DNA of 64,000 nucleotides from Neoroseomonas marina (GTDB lineage: Bacteria; Pseudomonadota; Alphaproteobacteria; Acetobacterales; Acetobacteraceae), in contig NZ_JABBKX010000010.1 of the NCBI RefSeq assembly GCF_012927745.1, forward strand, positions 1-64,000, in the 5' to 3' direction. Under the pieces are notes generated by a model, which saw nothing but the letters and a program-made list of their open reading frames with translations, had not been told where the DNA came from and searched no databases. A program made the translations under genes and the position numbers. Position 1 is the first letter of the stretch. The number at the start of each line of letters is the position of its first letter. Shown in pieces: positions 9,001 to 17,580 of the stretch.

Positions 9001-10128
9001 TCAGGCGATCGGGACGACGCGCCCGCCGCGGATCTCGTTGACCTGGATGTCCGCCGACATGTTGCCCTGGTCGTCGAAGCGGCCCTTGCCGCCGACCAGG
9101 TCGAATTCCCGCACGCGCAGCAGCGTGGCGCGCAGGCTGTCCCCGTTCACCTCGGTGTTCTGGGCCTCGAGGTCCTTCGCCAGCAGGGCGAAGAGCCGCA
9201 CCGCGTTGTAGTAGTTGGCGTTGTAGGCGCCGGGTTCGCTGCCGTGCTTCGCCTTGAAGTCGGTCGCGAAGCGGCGGGTGATCTCGGATCCGCCGGTGTA
9301 GTCGAACTTCTGGCTGGTGAAGATCACGCCCTCGGCTTCGGGCAGCGCGGTGACGGACGCGATCGACAGCGCCGAATAGCCGACGATCGGCTGGCGGATG
9401 CCGTTGTCGCGCAGCCCCTTGATGATCTGCGCCTGCTGCGCGCCGAAGGAGGCGACATAGACCGCATCCGCCCGCACCTGGCGCACGCGCGCCGCGACGG
9501 GGCCGAACTGCTGCGCCGTGCGGGGCACCGAGAAGGTGCCGGCCAGCTCGCCGCCGGTCTTCGGCAACTCGGTCCGCAGCAGGCCCAGGATCGCATCGCC
9601 CAGCGGATCGTCCACATAGACGAGGGCGATGCGCTTCAGGTTCCGCTGCATCAGGAAGGGCAGGAAGGCCTGCGTCTCGAGATGCGCGAGGGGGATGACG
9701 TTCCAGAAATAGGGCGACAGGCCGGCCAGGTCCGGGCCGACGGCGCCGCCATTGACCATGATGGTCTTCGCCCGGTCCCCGACAGGCGCGACCGCCTTGG
9801 ACACGGCGGTGAAGCCGACCAGGACGTAATGCGCCTTGTCCACGTTCACGAGCTTGGTCATGCCGATGACGCCCTGCTGCGGCAGGGCCTGGGTGTCCTC
9901 GGCCTGGATGCGCATCGGACGGCGCAGCATGCGATCTTGCGCGGCGTGCTCGATGGCGAGCGCCGCACCGCTGGTGAACAACGTCCCGTACTCGCCGTTC
10001 GGGCCGCTCATCGGAAACAGCGTGCCGATCACGTAGGGATCGCCGCCCTGCGCGGCGGCGGGGCGGATGAAAGGCGCGGCCAGCGCCGTGCCCATCAAGG
10101 CGCGGCGCGCGATCTGCGGACCGGACAT
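9001..10128 (-). CDS. livK: Periplasmic substrate-binding protein of the liv-type importer
   Basis: Type I periplasmic binding protein, 375 residues, of the LivK/AmiC family. I place the start at ATG 10128, where MSGPQIARRALMGTALAAPFIRPAAAQGG gives a twin-arginine-like signal and a GGGAG Shine-Dalgarno lies 8 bp upstream; an in-frame ATG 66 bp earlier would spoil the signal peptide. Mature part begins YVIGTLFPMSGPNGEYG, the usual first strand of the fold, and includes NANYYNAVRLFALLAKDLE near the end. It sets the specificity of the importer; the ligand may be an amide or cyclic compound given the neighbouring lactonase and hydantoinase-type genes. Confidence 0.9.
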   Translation of the reverse strand: MSGPQIARRALMGTALAAPFIRPAAAQGGDPYVIGTLFPMSGPNGEYGTLFTSGAALAIEHAAQDRMLRRPMRIQAEDTQALPQQGVIGMTKLVNVDKAHYVLVGFTAVSKAVAPVGDRAKTIMVNGGAVGPDLAGLSPYFWNVIPLAHLETQAFLPFLMQRNLKRIALVYVDDPLGDAILGLLRTELPKTGGELAGTFSVPRTAQQFGPVAARVRQVRADAVYVASFGAQQAQIIKGLRDNGIRQPIVGYSALSIASVTALPEAEGVIFTSQKFDYTGGSEITRRFATDFKAKHGSEPGAYNANYYNAVRLFALLAKDLEAQNTEVNGDSLRATLLRVREFDLVGGKGRFDDQGNMSADIQVNEIRGGRVVPIA

Positions 10129-10148
10129 GGACGATACTCCCACGGGGA

Positions 10149-10166
10149 TTTGCTTAATTGCGCAAA
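10149..10166. promoter_or_regulatory. Inverted repeat TTTGC-N8-GCAAA upstream of livK
   Basis: An 18-bp dyad in the 62-bp gap between the lactonase gene and livK, ending 21 bp before the livK ATG. The centre is AT-rich (TTAATTGC), unusual here. It could be an operator for a local regulator or a weak processing hairpin; no regulator gene lies beside it. Confidence 0.3.
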
Positions 10167-10190
10167 GGTTCCGCTGCGCGCTGGCGCCTG

Positions 10191-11129
10191 TCAACCGTGC
10201 GGCAGGCGGAATCCCGGCTCATGCCACGGCATCGCGACCAGCTTCCCGCTGGTGGACAGGGTGATGTACGCGGTCCGCATGTCGGCGCCGCCGAAGCAGA
10301 TGTTGGTCGGCATGCGCTCGGGCATCTTCACGACGTGGACGATCTCGCCGGCGGGCGAGACGGTGGTGATCTCGCCGCTCACCAGCGTCGCGACGACGAT
10401 GTTGCCCGATGCCGCGATGGCCAGGCTGTCGAGCCGCCGGTAGCCCGGGAACTGGCACAGCACCCGCCCGCCATTCGACGACGGCCAGGGTTCCTTCCGC
10501 ACCTTGCCCGGCCCCTCGATATCCCAGGCCCAGAGCCGCCCGGTCTCGGTCTCCGCGACATACAGCGTCTTGCCGTCGGGGCTGATGCCGATGCCGTTGG
10601 CGCCGCCGAAGACGGGGAAGGCGGCCTCGACCACGCGGGATCCGTCCGCCGCGCCCCAATAGGCGCCGCCATGGTCGCGGTCCCGCGCGCGCACCTTGCC
10701 GAGGTCGCTGAACCAGAAGCCGCCCTGGCCGTCGAACATCAGGTCGTTCGGCCCGCGCAGCGGCCGCCCGTCGACGGCGCGATACAGAGTCTCGACCTTG
10801 CCGGTGGCGGGGTCCACCGTCTCGATGCGGCCGCCGGAATAATCGGGCGACTGGCCGGTGGGGCGCAGCATCCCGGGCTCATCATGCCAGGAGAAGCCGC
10901 CATTGTTGCAGACGTAGAGCACCCCCTTCGGCCCCAGCGCCAGACCGTTCGGCGCGCCCGTCACGGTGGCGATGGTGGATTTCGTGCCGTTCTCTGCGAC
11001 GCGGGTGATGCGCCGTGCCTCGATCTCCACCAGAGCCACGGAACCGTCCGGCATGCAGACCGGGCCTTCGGGGAAGCGCAGCCCGTCCGTGACGATGCGC
11101 AGGTCCGGGTTCTCGACGGTGACGGTCAT
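10191..11129 (-). CDS. SMP-30/gluconolactonase family lactone hydrolase
   Basis: Six-bladed beta-propeller metal-dependent lactonase, 312 residues from ATG 11129 (MTVTVENPDLRIVTDGL). Family metal and substrate residues are recognisable: E in GLRFPEGPVC (about 21), N in GAPNGLALG (about 60), N in RGPNDLMFDGQGGFWFSD (about 125) and D in GISPDGKTLYVAET (about 184). No signal peptide, so cytosolic. First gene of the operon leading into livKHMGF, and divergent from hyuBA over 99 bp, so it likely opens a lactone in the same pathway that the importer feeds. The open frame runs far upstream but only antisense to hyuB. Confidence 0.9.
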   Translation of the reverse strand: MTVTVENPDLRIVTDGLRFPEGPVCMPDGSVALVEIEARRITRVAENGTKSTIATVTGAPNGLALGPKGVLYVCNNGGFSWHDEPGMLRPTGQSPDYSGGRIETVDPATGKVETLYRAVDGRPLRGPNDLMFDGQGGFWFSDLGKVRARDRDHGGAYWGAADGSRVVEAAFPVFGGANGIGISPDGKTLYVAETETGRLWAWDIEGPGKVRKEPWPSSNGGRVLCQFPGYRRLDSLAIAASGNIVVATLVSGEITTVSPAGEIVHVVKMPERMPTNICFGGADMRTAYITLSTSGKLVAMPWHEPGFRLPHG

Positions 11130-11228
11130 GGCGCTTCCTTCCCTTGGAACTTGCGCGGGATCATGGCCCGGCATCCCGCCGCTGCGAAGCCTTGACGCCG
11201 CGCGCGCCGCGCCGGAGCGTGCCGTCCC

Positions 11229-12872
11229 ATGACGACGCCCGATCCCGTGACGCTCTCGGTCCTCGACAATCGCTTCCGCGCCATTGTCGAGGAGATGGGG
11301 GAGGCGATGCTGCGCACCGCCTATTCCCAGATCCTGAACTCCTCGCGCGACTTCTCGATCGCGCTGTGCGACGCGGGCGCGCGGCTGCTCGCCCAGGCGG
11401 ACCACATCCCGGTCCATGTCGGCGCCATGCCCTTCGCCGTGCAGGCGGTGGTCGAGGCCTTCGGCGCTGGGATCGCCGAGGGCGACATCTACCTGCTGAA
11501 CGATCCCTATCATGGCGGATCGCACCTGCCGGACCTGACCATCGTGGTGCCGGTCTTCGCCGACGGGCGACTGATGTTCTTCTCGGTGGTGCGCGCGCAT
11601 CACACGGACATCGGCGGCGGCACCCACGGCGCCTACAACCCTGCGGCGACCGAGATCTTCCAGGAAGGCCTGCGCCTGCCGCCGATCCTGCTCGGCCAGG
11701 GGCGGATGGCGCGACCGGACCTGGTGCGGATGATCGTCACCAACACCCGTCTGCCGCGCGAGGTGCGCGGCGACCTGATGGCGATGATCGGCGCGGCGCA
11801 CCTGGGCGAGAAGCGGCTGCTCGCCGTGCTCGACAAGCATGGCGCGGCGGAGACCGAGGCCGCGGTCGCCGCCATCCTCGCGCTGTCCGAGGCGCATGCC
11901 CGGCGCATCATCGCGTCCTGGAAGGATGGCGAATGGAAGGGCGAGGCCTTCCTCGACGACGACGGCTTCGGGCACGAGGATATCGCGATCCGCGCGACCG
12001 TCACGAAGAAGGGCGATTCCATCACGGTGGACCTGTCGGATTCCGCGCCGCAGGTGCCCTCCTTCCTCAATTCCTCCTGGCCCAACACCGCGAGCGCGGT
12101 GCGCATGGCGATCGCCTTCCTGCTCGACCCCGAGGTCGCGAAGAACGACGGCTGCTTCCGCCCGATCGAGATCATCGCCAAGGAAGGCACCATCGTCCTG
12201 CCGCGCGAGGGCGCGCCCGTGACCATGTGCACCTCCCACTGCTCGAACGAGATCGTGGAGGCAGTGGTCAAGGCGCTGGCCAATGCCTGTCCCGAGCGCG
12301 CCATGGGCGGCTGGGGCCGGCGCTTCCGCGTCGCGATCAAGGGCAGCGACGCACGGCGGCCGGGCCGGTCCTTCGTCTGGCACCTGTTCCATGCGCGGCC
12401 TGGCGGCGGTGGATCCTCGCGCGGCGACGGCTGGTCCACCGCGGGCGAATGGCATTCCGCCGGCGGCCTGAAGTTCGGCAGCGTGGAGATGGCCGAGGCG
12501 CGCTTCCCGCTGTTCTTCGCCAAGCACGAATTCCGTCCCGGCAGCGCCGGCGACGGCACCTATCGCGGCGGCCTCGGCGGCGAGCTCGTCATGCGGCTCG
12601 AGACCGATGGCCCTTCGGTGGCGAACACCGCGGGCGACGGCGTGCGGTATGGCGCGGCGGGGATGCTCGGTGGCCAGGACGCGGCGCCGCACCACTACAC
12701 GCTGAACCGCGCGGATGGGACGTCGCGTGATCTGAAGACGAAGGAAGTCGGCATTCCGCTCGCGCCGGGCGACACGCTGCATGTGCGCGCGGGTGGCGGC
12801 GGCGGGTGGGGCCCGCCGGAGAAGCGCGATCCGGCGGCGCGCGCCCGCGATGCCGAGGAAGGGCTGCTGTGA
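11229..12872 (+). CDS. Hydantoinase B/oxoprolinase-type subunit (HyuB)
   Basis: 547-residue subunit of the ATP-dependent hydantoinase/oxoprolinase/acetone-carboxylase superfamily. Landmarks: SVLDNRFRAIVEEMGEAMLRTAYSQILNSSRDFS near the N-terminus, HVGAMPFAVQAV, NDPYHGGSHLPDLTIVVPVF, HHTDIGGGTHGAY, and a C-terminal YRGGLGGE segment with a GGGGGWGPP tail. It works with HyuA (13036-15096) to hydrolyse a cyclic amide or a similar ring at the cost of ATP; the precise substrate is not predictable. Gene order B-then-A with an intervening structured repeat is unusual, since such subunits are normally adjacent. Confidence 0.92.
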   Translation: MTTPDPVTLSVLDNRFRAIVEEMGEAMLRTAYSQILNSSRDFSIALCDAGARLLAQADHIPVHVGAMPFAVQAVVEAFGAGIAEGDIYLLNDPYHGGSHLPDLTIVVPVFADGRLMFFSVVRAHHTDIGGGTHGAYNPAATEIFQEGLRLPPILLGQGRMARPDLVRMIVTNTRLPREVRGDLMAMIGAAHLGEKRLLAVLDKHGAAETEAAVAAILALSEAHARRIIASWKDGEWKGEAFLDDDGFGHEDIAIRATVTKKGDSITVDLSDSAPQVPSFLNSSWPNTASAVRMAIAFLLDPEVAKNDGCFRPIEIIAKEGTIVLPREGAPVTMCTSHCSNEIVEAVVKALANACPERAMGGWGRRFRVAIKGSDARRPGRSFVWHLFHARPGGGGSSRGDGWSTAGEWHSAGGLKFGSVEMAEARFPLFFAKHEFRPGSAGDGTYRGGLGGELVMRLETDGPSVANTAGDGVRYGAAGMLGGQDAAPHHYTLNRADGTSRDLKTKEVGIPLAPGDTLHVRAGGGGGWGPPEKRDPAARARDAEEGLL

Positions 12873-12883
12873 TGCGGGCGATG

Positions 12884-13014
12884 AAGGTCGGGGGGAGTGA
12901 ACTCCCCCCGAGCCCCCCTCCTTCTTCTGTCACCTCGGCGCTGGCCGCGGCAGTCAGTTCCCCAGTTTCCAGAGAAGGGAGGGGGATCGGGGGAGGTTCC
13001 CCTCCCCCGACCTT
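12884..13014. repeat. Structured intergenic repeat, family A, copy 1
   Basis: 131-bp element filling the hyuB-hyuA gap. Its ends pair (AAGGTCGGGGG at 12884-12894 with CCCCCGACCTT at 13004-13014). Inside are a perfect 11-bp hairpin (12888-12898 with 12901-12911), a long central stem with C-rich left arm (from about 12913) and G-rich right arm (to about 12985), and a 10-bp hairpin (12987-12996 with 13001-13010). A second copy with the same plan but different arm sequence is at 20602-20739. Confidence 0.8.
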
Positions 13015-13035
13015 CCTTTTCTCCGGAGCGCAGCC

Positions 13036-15096
13036 ATGAGCGCCACCTACCGCATCGGCGTCGACGTCGGCGGCACCTTCACCGACGTGGTCTGCGTCGC
13101 TTCGGATGGCGTGACGACTCTCGCCAAGGCATCGAGCACGCCCGCGGACCAGAGCGAGGGCGTCGTGAACGGCCTCGGCGTTCTGGCGGATCGCCTCGGC
13201 CTGTCCCTGAAGGATCTCCTCGCGCGCACCGAGCGCATCGTCCACGGCACCACCGTCGCGACGAATGCGCTGCTGGAGCGCAAGGGCGCCAAGGTCGCGA
13301 TGCTCACCACGGAGGGCCACCGCGATGTCATCGAGATGCGCGAGGGCCTCAAGCCCGACCGCTACGATCTGCGCCTGCCGGCCGCGCCCGCGCTGGTGCC
13401 GCGCCGCCTGCGCCTGCCGGTGCGCGAACGCATCCGCCCGGACGGGCGCGTGGAAACCGCACTGGACAAGGCTTCGCTCGACGCCGCCATCGCCACGCTG
13501 AAGGCCGAGAAGGTCGAGGCGGTCGCGGTCTGCTTCCTGCATTCCTGGCGGGACGACGCGCATGAACGCGCGGCGGCCGAGGCGGTGCGCGCCGCGATGC
13601 CCGGCATCTTCGTCACGACCTCGGCCGAGGTCCTGCCGCAGATCAAGGAATTCGAGCGTTTCTCGACCGCCTGCGTGAACGCCTATGTCGGCCCGATCGT
13701 CTCGCGCTACCTGGCGCGGCTGCGCGGGCGACTGTCGGATGCGGGCTATGACGGGAACGTCTTCGTCATCCTTTCCCATGGCGGCGTCGCGCCGGTCGAG
13801 GAAGCGGCGCGCCTTGCGGCCGGCACGGCGCTGTCCGGCCCGGCGGGCGGCGTCGCGGCGGGCGTGGCGTTGGCCGAACGCGGCCTCGGGCAGGATCTCA
13901 TCACCTTCGACGTCGGCGGCACCTCCACCGACATCGCGCTGGTCCAGGACGGCGAGGCTGCGCTGGGCCGCGGCCGCACCGTGGCCGGCGAGCGCATCGC
14001 GCTCGAGAGCCTCGACATCGTGACGCTCGGCGCTGGCGGCGGGTCGATCGGCCATGTCGGCGCCGGCGGCACGCTGCAGGTCGGCCCGCGCAGCGCCGGC
14101 GCGGTGCCGGGCCCGGTCGCCTATGGCCAGGGCGGGACCGAACCCGCGGTGACCGACGCCAACCTGGTGCTCGGCTACCTCGACCCCGGCAACTTCCTCG
14201 GCGGCGCGCGGAAGCTCGACCGCGATGGCGCGCTGCGCGCCTTCGAACGGCTGGGCGCCGCGCTCGGCATCGATGCGCTCGCGACGGCCGAGGGCGTGCA
14301 TCGCCTGGCGAATGTCCGCATGGCGGACGGCATCCGCGTCGCGACGGTGCGCCGCGGCGTCGACCCGCGCGACTTCACCCTGCTCGCCTTCGGCGGCGCG
14401 GCGGGGCTGCATGCCTCTGCCGTGGCGCGCGAGCTCGGCATGCGCAAGGTCGCGGTGCCGGTCTTCGCGGCCGGGCTGTCGGCCTGGGGCATGCTGCACA
14501 CCGACCTGCGCTACGAGATGGCGCGCAGCGAGCTCGGCACCGGCGGGGTGCCGGACGATGCCGCGCTGCGCACGATCTGGGCGGGCCTCGAGCAGGAGGG
14601 CCGTGCCCGCGTCGCTACCTGGTTCGGTGGCGAGGTGGAGACCAAGCGCGCCGCGGACATGCGCTACGGCGAACAGGTCTTCGAGATCGCCGTGCCGCTC
14701 GAGCACCTGGCCTGGGACGCACCCGGCCTCGCGGGGCGCGTCGCCGAGGCCTTGCACGAACGCCACGAATCCCTCTTCACCTACGCGCTGCGCGGGGAGG
14801 AGGTGGTGCTGGTCAATGCCCGTCTCGCGGTGATCGGCCGGCTGCCGCCCATGCCGGTGCCCGAGGGCGCGGGTCGCGCCGAGCCCGCCGCGCCCTTCGC
14901 GCGGCGCCGCGCGCGCCTGGGTGGCGCCGAAGCCGACCTGCCCGTCTTCGACTTCGCCGCGCTAGCCGCGGGGCAGGACGTCGCGGGCCCGGCGATCGTC
15001 GAGAGCGACACCACCACCGTGCTGCTGCTGAAGGGCGATGTCGCGCGCATGGACGGGCGCGGCTGGCTCTCGGTGACGCTGCCTGAGGAGGGGTGA
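13036..15096 (+). CDS. Hydantoinase A/oxoprolinase-type ATPase subunit (HyuA)
   Basis: 686-residue ATP-binding partner of HyuB. It opens with the actin/hexokinase-type phosphate-binding motif YRIGVDVGGTFTDVV (residues 4-18), has the HGTTVATNALLERKGAKVAMLTTEGHRDVIEM segment (about 72-103), and the second phosphate motif ITFDVGGTSTDIALVQ (about 288-303) followed by GAGGGSIGHVG. The C-terminal RYGEQVFEIAVPL domain is typical. Start chosen at ATG 13036, 22 bp after repeat A1, with GGAG upstream. Its stop overlaps the following membrane-protein gene (TGATG). Together with HyuB it would cleave an amide ring supplied by the liv-type importer. Confidence 0.93.
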   Translation: MSATYRIGVDVGGTFTDVVCVASDGVTTLAKASSTPADQSEGVVNGLGVLADRLGLSLKDLLARTERIVHGTTVATNALLERKGAKVAMLTTEGHRDVIEMREGLKPDRYDLRLPAAPALVPRRLRLPVRERIRPDGRVETALDKASLDAAIATLKAEKVEAVAVCFLHSWRDDAHERAAAEAVRAAMPGIFVTTSAEVLPQIKEFERFSTACVNAYVGPIVSRYLARLRGRLSDAGYDGNVFVILSHGGVAPVEEAARLAAGTALSGPAGGVAAGVALAERGLGQDLITFDVGGTSTDIALVQDGEAALGRGRTVAGERIALESLDIVTLGAGGGSIGHVGAGGTLQVGPRSAGAVPGPVAYGQGGTEPAVTDANLVLGYLDPGNFLGGARKLDRDGALRAFERLGAALGIDALATAEGVHRLANVRMADGIRVATVRRGVDPRDFTLLAFGGAAGLHASAVARELGMRKVAVPVFAAGLSAWGMLHTDLRYEMARSELGTGGVPDDAALRTIWAGLEQEGRARVATWFGGEVETKRAADMRYGEQVFEIAVPLEHLAWDAPGLAGRVAEALHERHESLFTYALRGEEVVLVNARLAVIGRLPPMPVPEGAGRAEPAAPFARRRARLGGAEADLPVFDFAALAAGQDVAGPAIVESDTTTVLLLKGDVARMDGRGWLSVTLPEEG

Positions 15097-15764
15097 TGGA
15101 GACCTGGGCGCCGCCCAAGGACTTCGCCGGACGTTGGGTCCTCGCCTGCATGGCGGGGCTCGCGATCGGCGCGCCGCTGGCGACGCTGTGGGGGTTGTCG
15201 GTGCGGCCCTCGGTCCTGGCGACGGAAGCCGGGCGCTTCGGCGCCTTGCTGGTGGTGGTTCGGGCCGTGGGCGGCGCCATCGCGGGCGGCGTGCTCGGCG
15301 CGGCGCAGGCCTGGGCGCTGCGGCGGGCCTATCCGGACCTGCCTGCGGCCGCCTGGATCGGTGTCTCGGCCGGGGCGGGTTTTGCGGTGGCGGTGGTTTC
15401 AGGCCTCGCCATCGGGGCCTTGGCGCGTCATGGCGGCGCGATGCCGATCGCCGGCTATGTCGTGGTGGGTGCGGCGTTGCACGGCGTCCTGGGCGGCGTC
15501 CTGGGCGGCGTGCTGTTCGGCATCGGGCAGGCGCGGGTGCTGCGCAGCGTGACGGACCGGCGTGGCACCTGGCCGCTGGTGGTCACGCTCGGCGTCATGC
15601 TCGGCACGCTGGTCGCGAGTCTGCGCTGGATCTTCGGCCTCGGTGCGGCAGGGTCGGTATCGCTGGTGGTGGGCGCCGCCATCGGCGGGGCGGTCGAAGG
15701 GCTGGTGCTCGGCCTGGTGACGGCCGGCGCCTTTCGCGTCATGCCGCCGCGGCGAGCGAGGTGA
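15096..15764 (+). CDS. Small hydrophobic membrane protein, six predicted spans
   Basis: 222-residue integral membrane protein of unknown role. Six glycine- and alanine-rich hydrophobic stretches are visible (about 15-35, 48-72, 85-110, 118-150, 160-180 and 188-215), with few charged residues between them. The ATG at 15096 overlaps the hyuA stop, so it is co-translated with hyuBA; an in-frame GTG three bases earlier is an alternative. The 3' end overlaps the convergent HD-hydrolase gene by 26 bp. I do not recognise the family; the operon position suggests at most a link to the hydantoinase pathway. Confidence 0.7.
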   Translation: METWAPPKDFAGRWVLACMAGLAIGAPLATLWGLSVRPSVLATEAGRFGALLVVVRAVGGAIAGGVLGAAQAWALRRAYPDLPAAAWIGVSAGAGFAVAVVSGLAIGALARHGGAMPIAGYVVVGAALHGVLGGVLGGVLFGIGQARVLRSVTDRRGTWPLVVTLGVMLGTLVASLRWIFGLGAAGSVSLVVGAAIGGAVEGLVLGLVTAGAFRVMPPRRAR

Positions 15765-16392
15765 TCTCCGCGGCGAGGTTCTCCCGCGCCGGCACCTCGT
15801 AGGCCGCGCCCAGGCGCGTGCGGAAGATCGCGGGTGCCGCGGCGAAGCCTTCCAGCACGCGACGCCGCCCGGCACGCCAGACCGGCTCGGGCACCGCCGC
15901 GTATTCGCGGCGCAGGAACGCGGCGTTGCGCGCGAAGGCTGCGGGACGTTCGGCAAGCGGACTCAGATCGAGGTCGAGCAGCCGCAGGACCCGGCAATCG
16001 GCCCCCGCATAGGCCATGTGGTCGCCCGTCGCGAGGATGGCCTGCTGTGCCCAGGCGGTGTCGCCGGGGACCATGGCCGCGAGCAGGGCCGCGGACTGCG
16101 CCTCGTTGTCCTTCGCGCGCGGATCGTAGACGGCATCGTGGAACAGGATGGCGAGGGCGAAGTCGCGGTCGCCCGGATCGCCGCCATGCAGCAGGTGGCG
16201 CAGCCACAGCAAGCCGACATGCGCGGCGTCGTGATAGGCGCGATGCGGCTCGGCGTGCCGGCGGCGGATCTCGCTCGCCGCACTGGCCGGCAGGTCGGCG
16301 CGCGCCAGGAGCGCGCCGAAGCCGGCGCGGCATTGGTCGAGATCGGCCGCGAGATCGAGCGAGGCTTCGATCTGGGAAATGGACATGCCCAT
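15739..16392 (-). CDS. HD-superfamily metal-dependent phosphohydrolase-like protein
   Basis: 217 residues, cytosolic. The pattern RRHAEPHRAYHDAAHVGLLW (about 44-63) followed by LAILFHDAVYDPRAKDNEAQSA gives the H...HD metal-binding set and the flanking YDP-x-x-x-DNE signature of the uncharacterised COG4339 group of HD hydrolases. The final catalytic Asp may be in VLRLLDLDLSPLAE, also usual for the group. The substrate is unknown; family members are often annotated as N-methyl-D-aspartate-receptor-like only through error. Two in-frame ATG codons (16392, 16386) are possible starts. Convergent overlap of 26 bp with the membrane-protein gene. Confidence 0.8.
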   Translation of the reverse strand: MGMSISQIEASLDLAADLDQCRAGFGALLARADLPASAASEIRRRHAEPHRAYHDAAHVGLLWLRHLLHGGDPGDRDFALAILFHDAVYDPRAKDNEAQSAALLAAMVPGDTAWAQQAILATGDHMAYAGADCRVLRLLDLDLSPLAERPAAFARNAAFLRREYAAVPEPVWRAGRRRVLEGFAAAPAIFRTRLGAAYEVPARENLAAEITSLAAAA

Positions 16393-16397
16393 CGCTG

Positions 16398-16787
16398 CTA
16401 TCCCGCGCGCCGGAAGGCCAGGCGGCCACCGGTGTCCTCAAGGAGAAGCGTGTCGCCGCCGCGAAGGGCGTACCGATAGGTCTCGCCCGGCAGCATCCGG
16501 ATTTCGGCGCATCCGGTCAGGCCGCAGGCCTGCCGGGGCGACCAGTCCTCGATCACCAGCCGGAGCCAGGGGGCCTGGTCGGCCAGCGTCCAGTGCCCGG
16601 TGACGGTCGTCGCGCGGCCATCGGGGCCGATGTCGCGGCGCGCAAAGCGGCCATCGGCGGAGAGCTCGATCTCGACCGTCTGGCCGTCCGCGGCCAGGCG
16701 CCAGGTGCCCGCCAGCGGATTCGCCCCTGCCACGGCCGGCAGGGCCAGCAGCAGGACGGCGAGAACGGCGATGCAACGGCGAATCAT
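16398..16787 (-). CDS. Small secreted lipocalin-like protein
   Basis: 129 residues with a clear signal peptide (MIRRCIAVLAVLLLALPAVAGA). The mature part begins NPLAGTWRL and reads as a succession of short beta strands with W-x-L spacing (GHWTLADQAPWLRLVIEDW), similar to small lipocalin-like or META-type barrels, plus one probable disulfide (CGLTGC). Its stop lies 6 bp upstream of the HD gene start, so the two may be co-transcribed. No function can be assigned. Confidence 0.65.
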   Translation of the reverse strand: MIRRCIAVLAVLLLALPAVAGANPLAGTWRLAADGQTVEIELSADGRFARRDIGPDGRATTVTGHWTLADQAPWLRLVIEDWSPRQACGLTGCAEIRMLPGETYRYALRGGDTLLLEDTGGRLAFRRAG

Positions 16788-16857
16788 GGCCTGCCCCCGG
16801 GATGCGGATGCGATGACGCAGCGTGGCCCGGAGCGGCGAGGGGGGCGCTGAAGCGTT

Positions 16858-17580
16858 TCAGGGGGCGGCGAAGATCCGGCCGAGCGGGGCGAGCGGCGCC
16901 GTCGCGACCCCGGCCATGGCGAGCAGCCCGGCCAGCCCGGTTGCGGCGCTGTCCAGGACGGGAATGCCGAGTTCGGCTTCGAGTGGCGCCATGGCGTCGA
17001 AGCCGGGCAGGTTGGTGCTCCAGACCAGGATGGCGTCGGGGGCGGCCTCGATGGCCAGGGCACGGACCACCGCGGCCATGGTCGAAGGGGCGACCGCGGC
17101 GGCGGCGAGGTTGTCGCGGCACCCCAGCCCCCGCGTCGCGACCGTGGCGAAGCCCGCCGCCGCGAAGCCGACGGCGTGGGCATCCGCTTCCATCGTCGCG
17201 CCGGGTGCGAGGATCGCAATCCGCCGGGCGCCGAGCCGCTCCAGCACCTCGGCCGTAAACAGCGCCGTGGTGGTCGCCGGGCAGCCGGCCGTCCCCGCCA
17301 TCAGCACGACCAGCGCGCGGTCCTTTGCCAGGCCCAGCGCCGCCCCGCGCGTGCCGTTCCAGGCGACTGCCGTGACCCCGGCATGGCCGAGCAGCCGGGC
17401 CGCCTCGGCATAGGACGCTGCGTCATAGGCCCCCGCCGGCTGGCCGCTGCCGTCGGGCGCATAGGGGATGCGGGCGATGCAGGAATCGACCCCGGGCAGG
17501 TGGCGCAGGATCGACGCCGTCGTCCGTTCCACCACCCGGTTGGAGGAGGGGACGATGCTGCCGATCGCGATGCGGGCCAC
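16858..17580 (-). CDS. Asp/Glu racemase-superfamily protein lacking both catalytic cysteines
   Basis: 240-residue protein of the maleate isomerase/arylmalonate decarboxylase group: N-terminal GSIVPSSNRVVE and central PATTTALFTAEVLERLGARRIAILAP match the family closely. The two positions that carry the catalytic cysteines in active isomerases read AWNGTRG (N75) and LVWSTNLPG (S188), so neither cysteine is present. It may be a binding protein, a decarboxylase using other residues, or inactive. Start is a GTG at 17580 overlapping the stop of the upstream dehydratase gene (TAGTG), which ties it to the polysaccharide operon although its chemistry seems unrelated. Confidence 0.75.
   Translation of the reverse strand: MARIAIGSIVPSSNRVVERTTASILRHLPGVDSCIARIPYAPDGSGQPAGAYDAASYAEAARLLGHAGVTAVAWNGTRGAALGLAKDRALVVLMAGTAGCPATTTALFTAEVLERLGARRIAILAPGATMEADAHAVGFAAAGFATVATRGLGCRDNLAAAAVAPSTMAAVVRALAIEAAPDAILVWSTNLPGFDAMAPLEAELGIPVLDSAATGLAGLLAMAGVATAPLAPLGRIFAAP

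Noticed and set aside
12884-13014. Family A repeat read as a CRISPR or a simple terminator
   Set aside because: There are no regularly spaced repeats and spacers, and a terminator would not need the outer pairing or the conserved central loop. Termination is possible but does not explain the structure.
12589-14766. Long antisense frame over hyuB/hyuA
   Set aside because: Low-complexity composition and no homology signature; the plus strand codes for both subunits.
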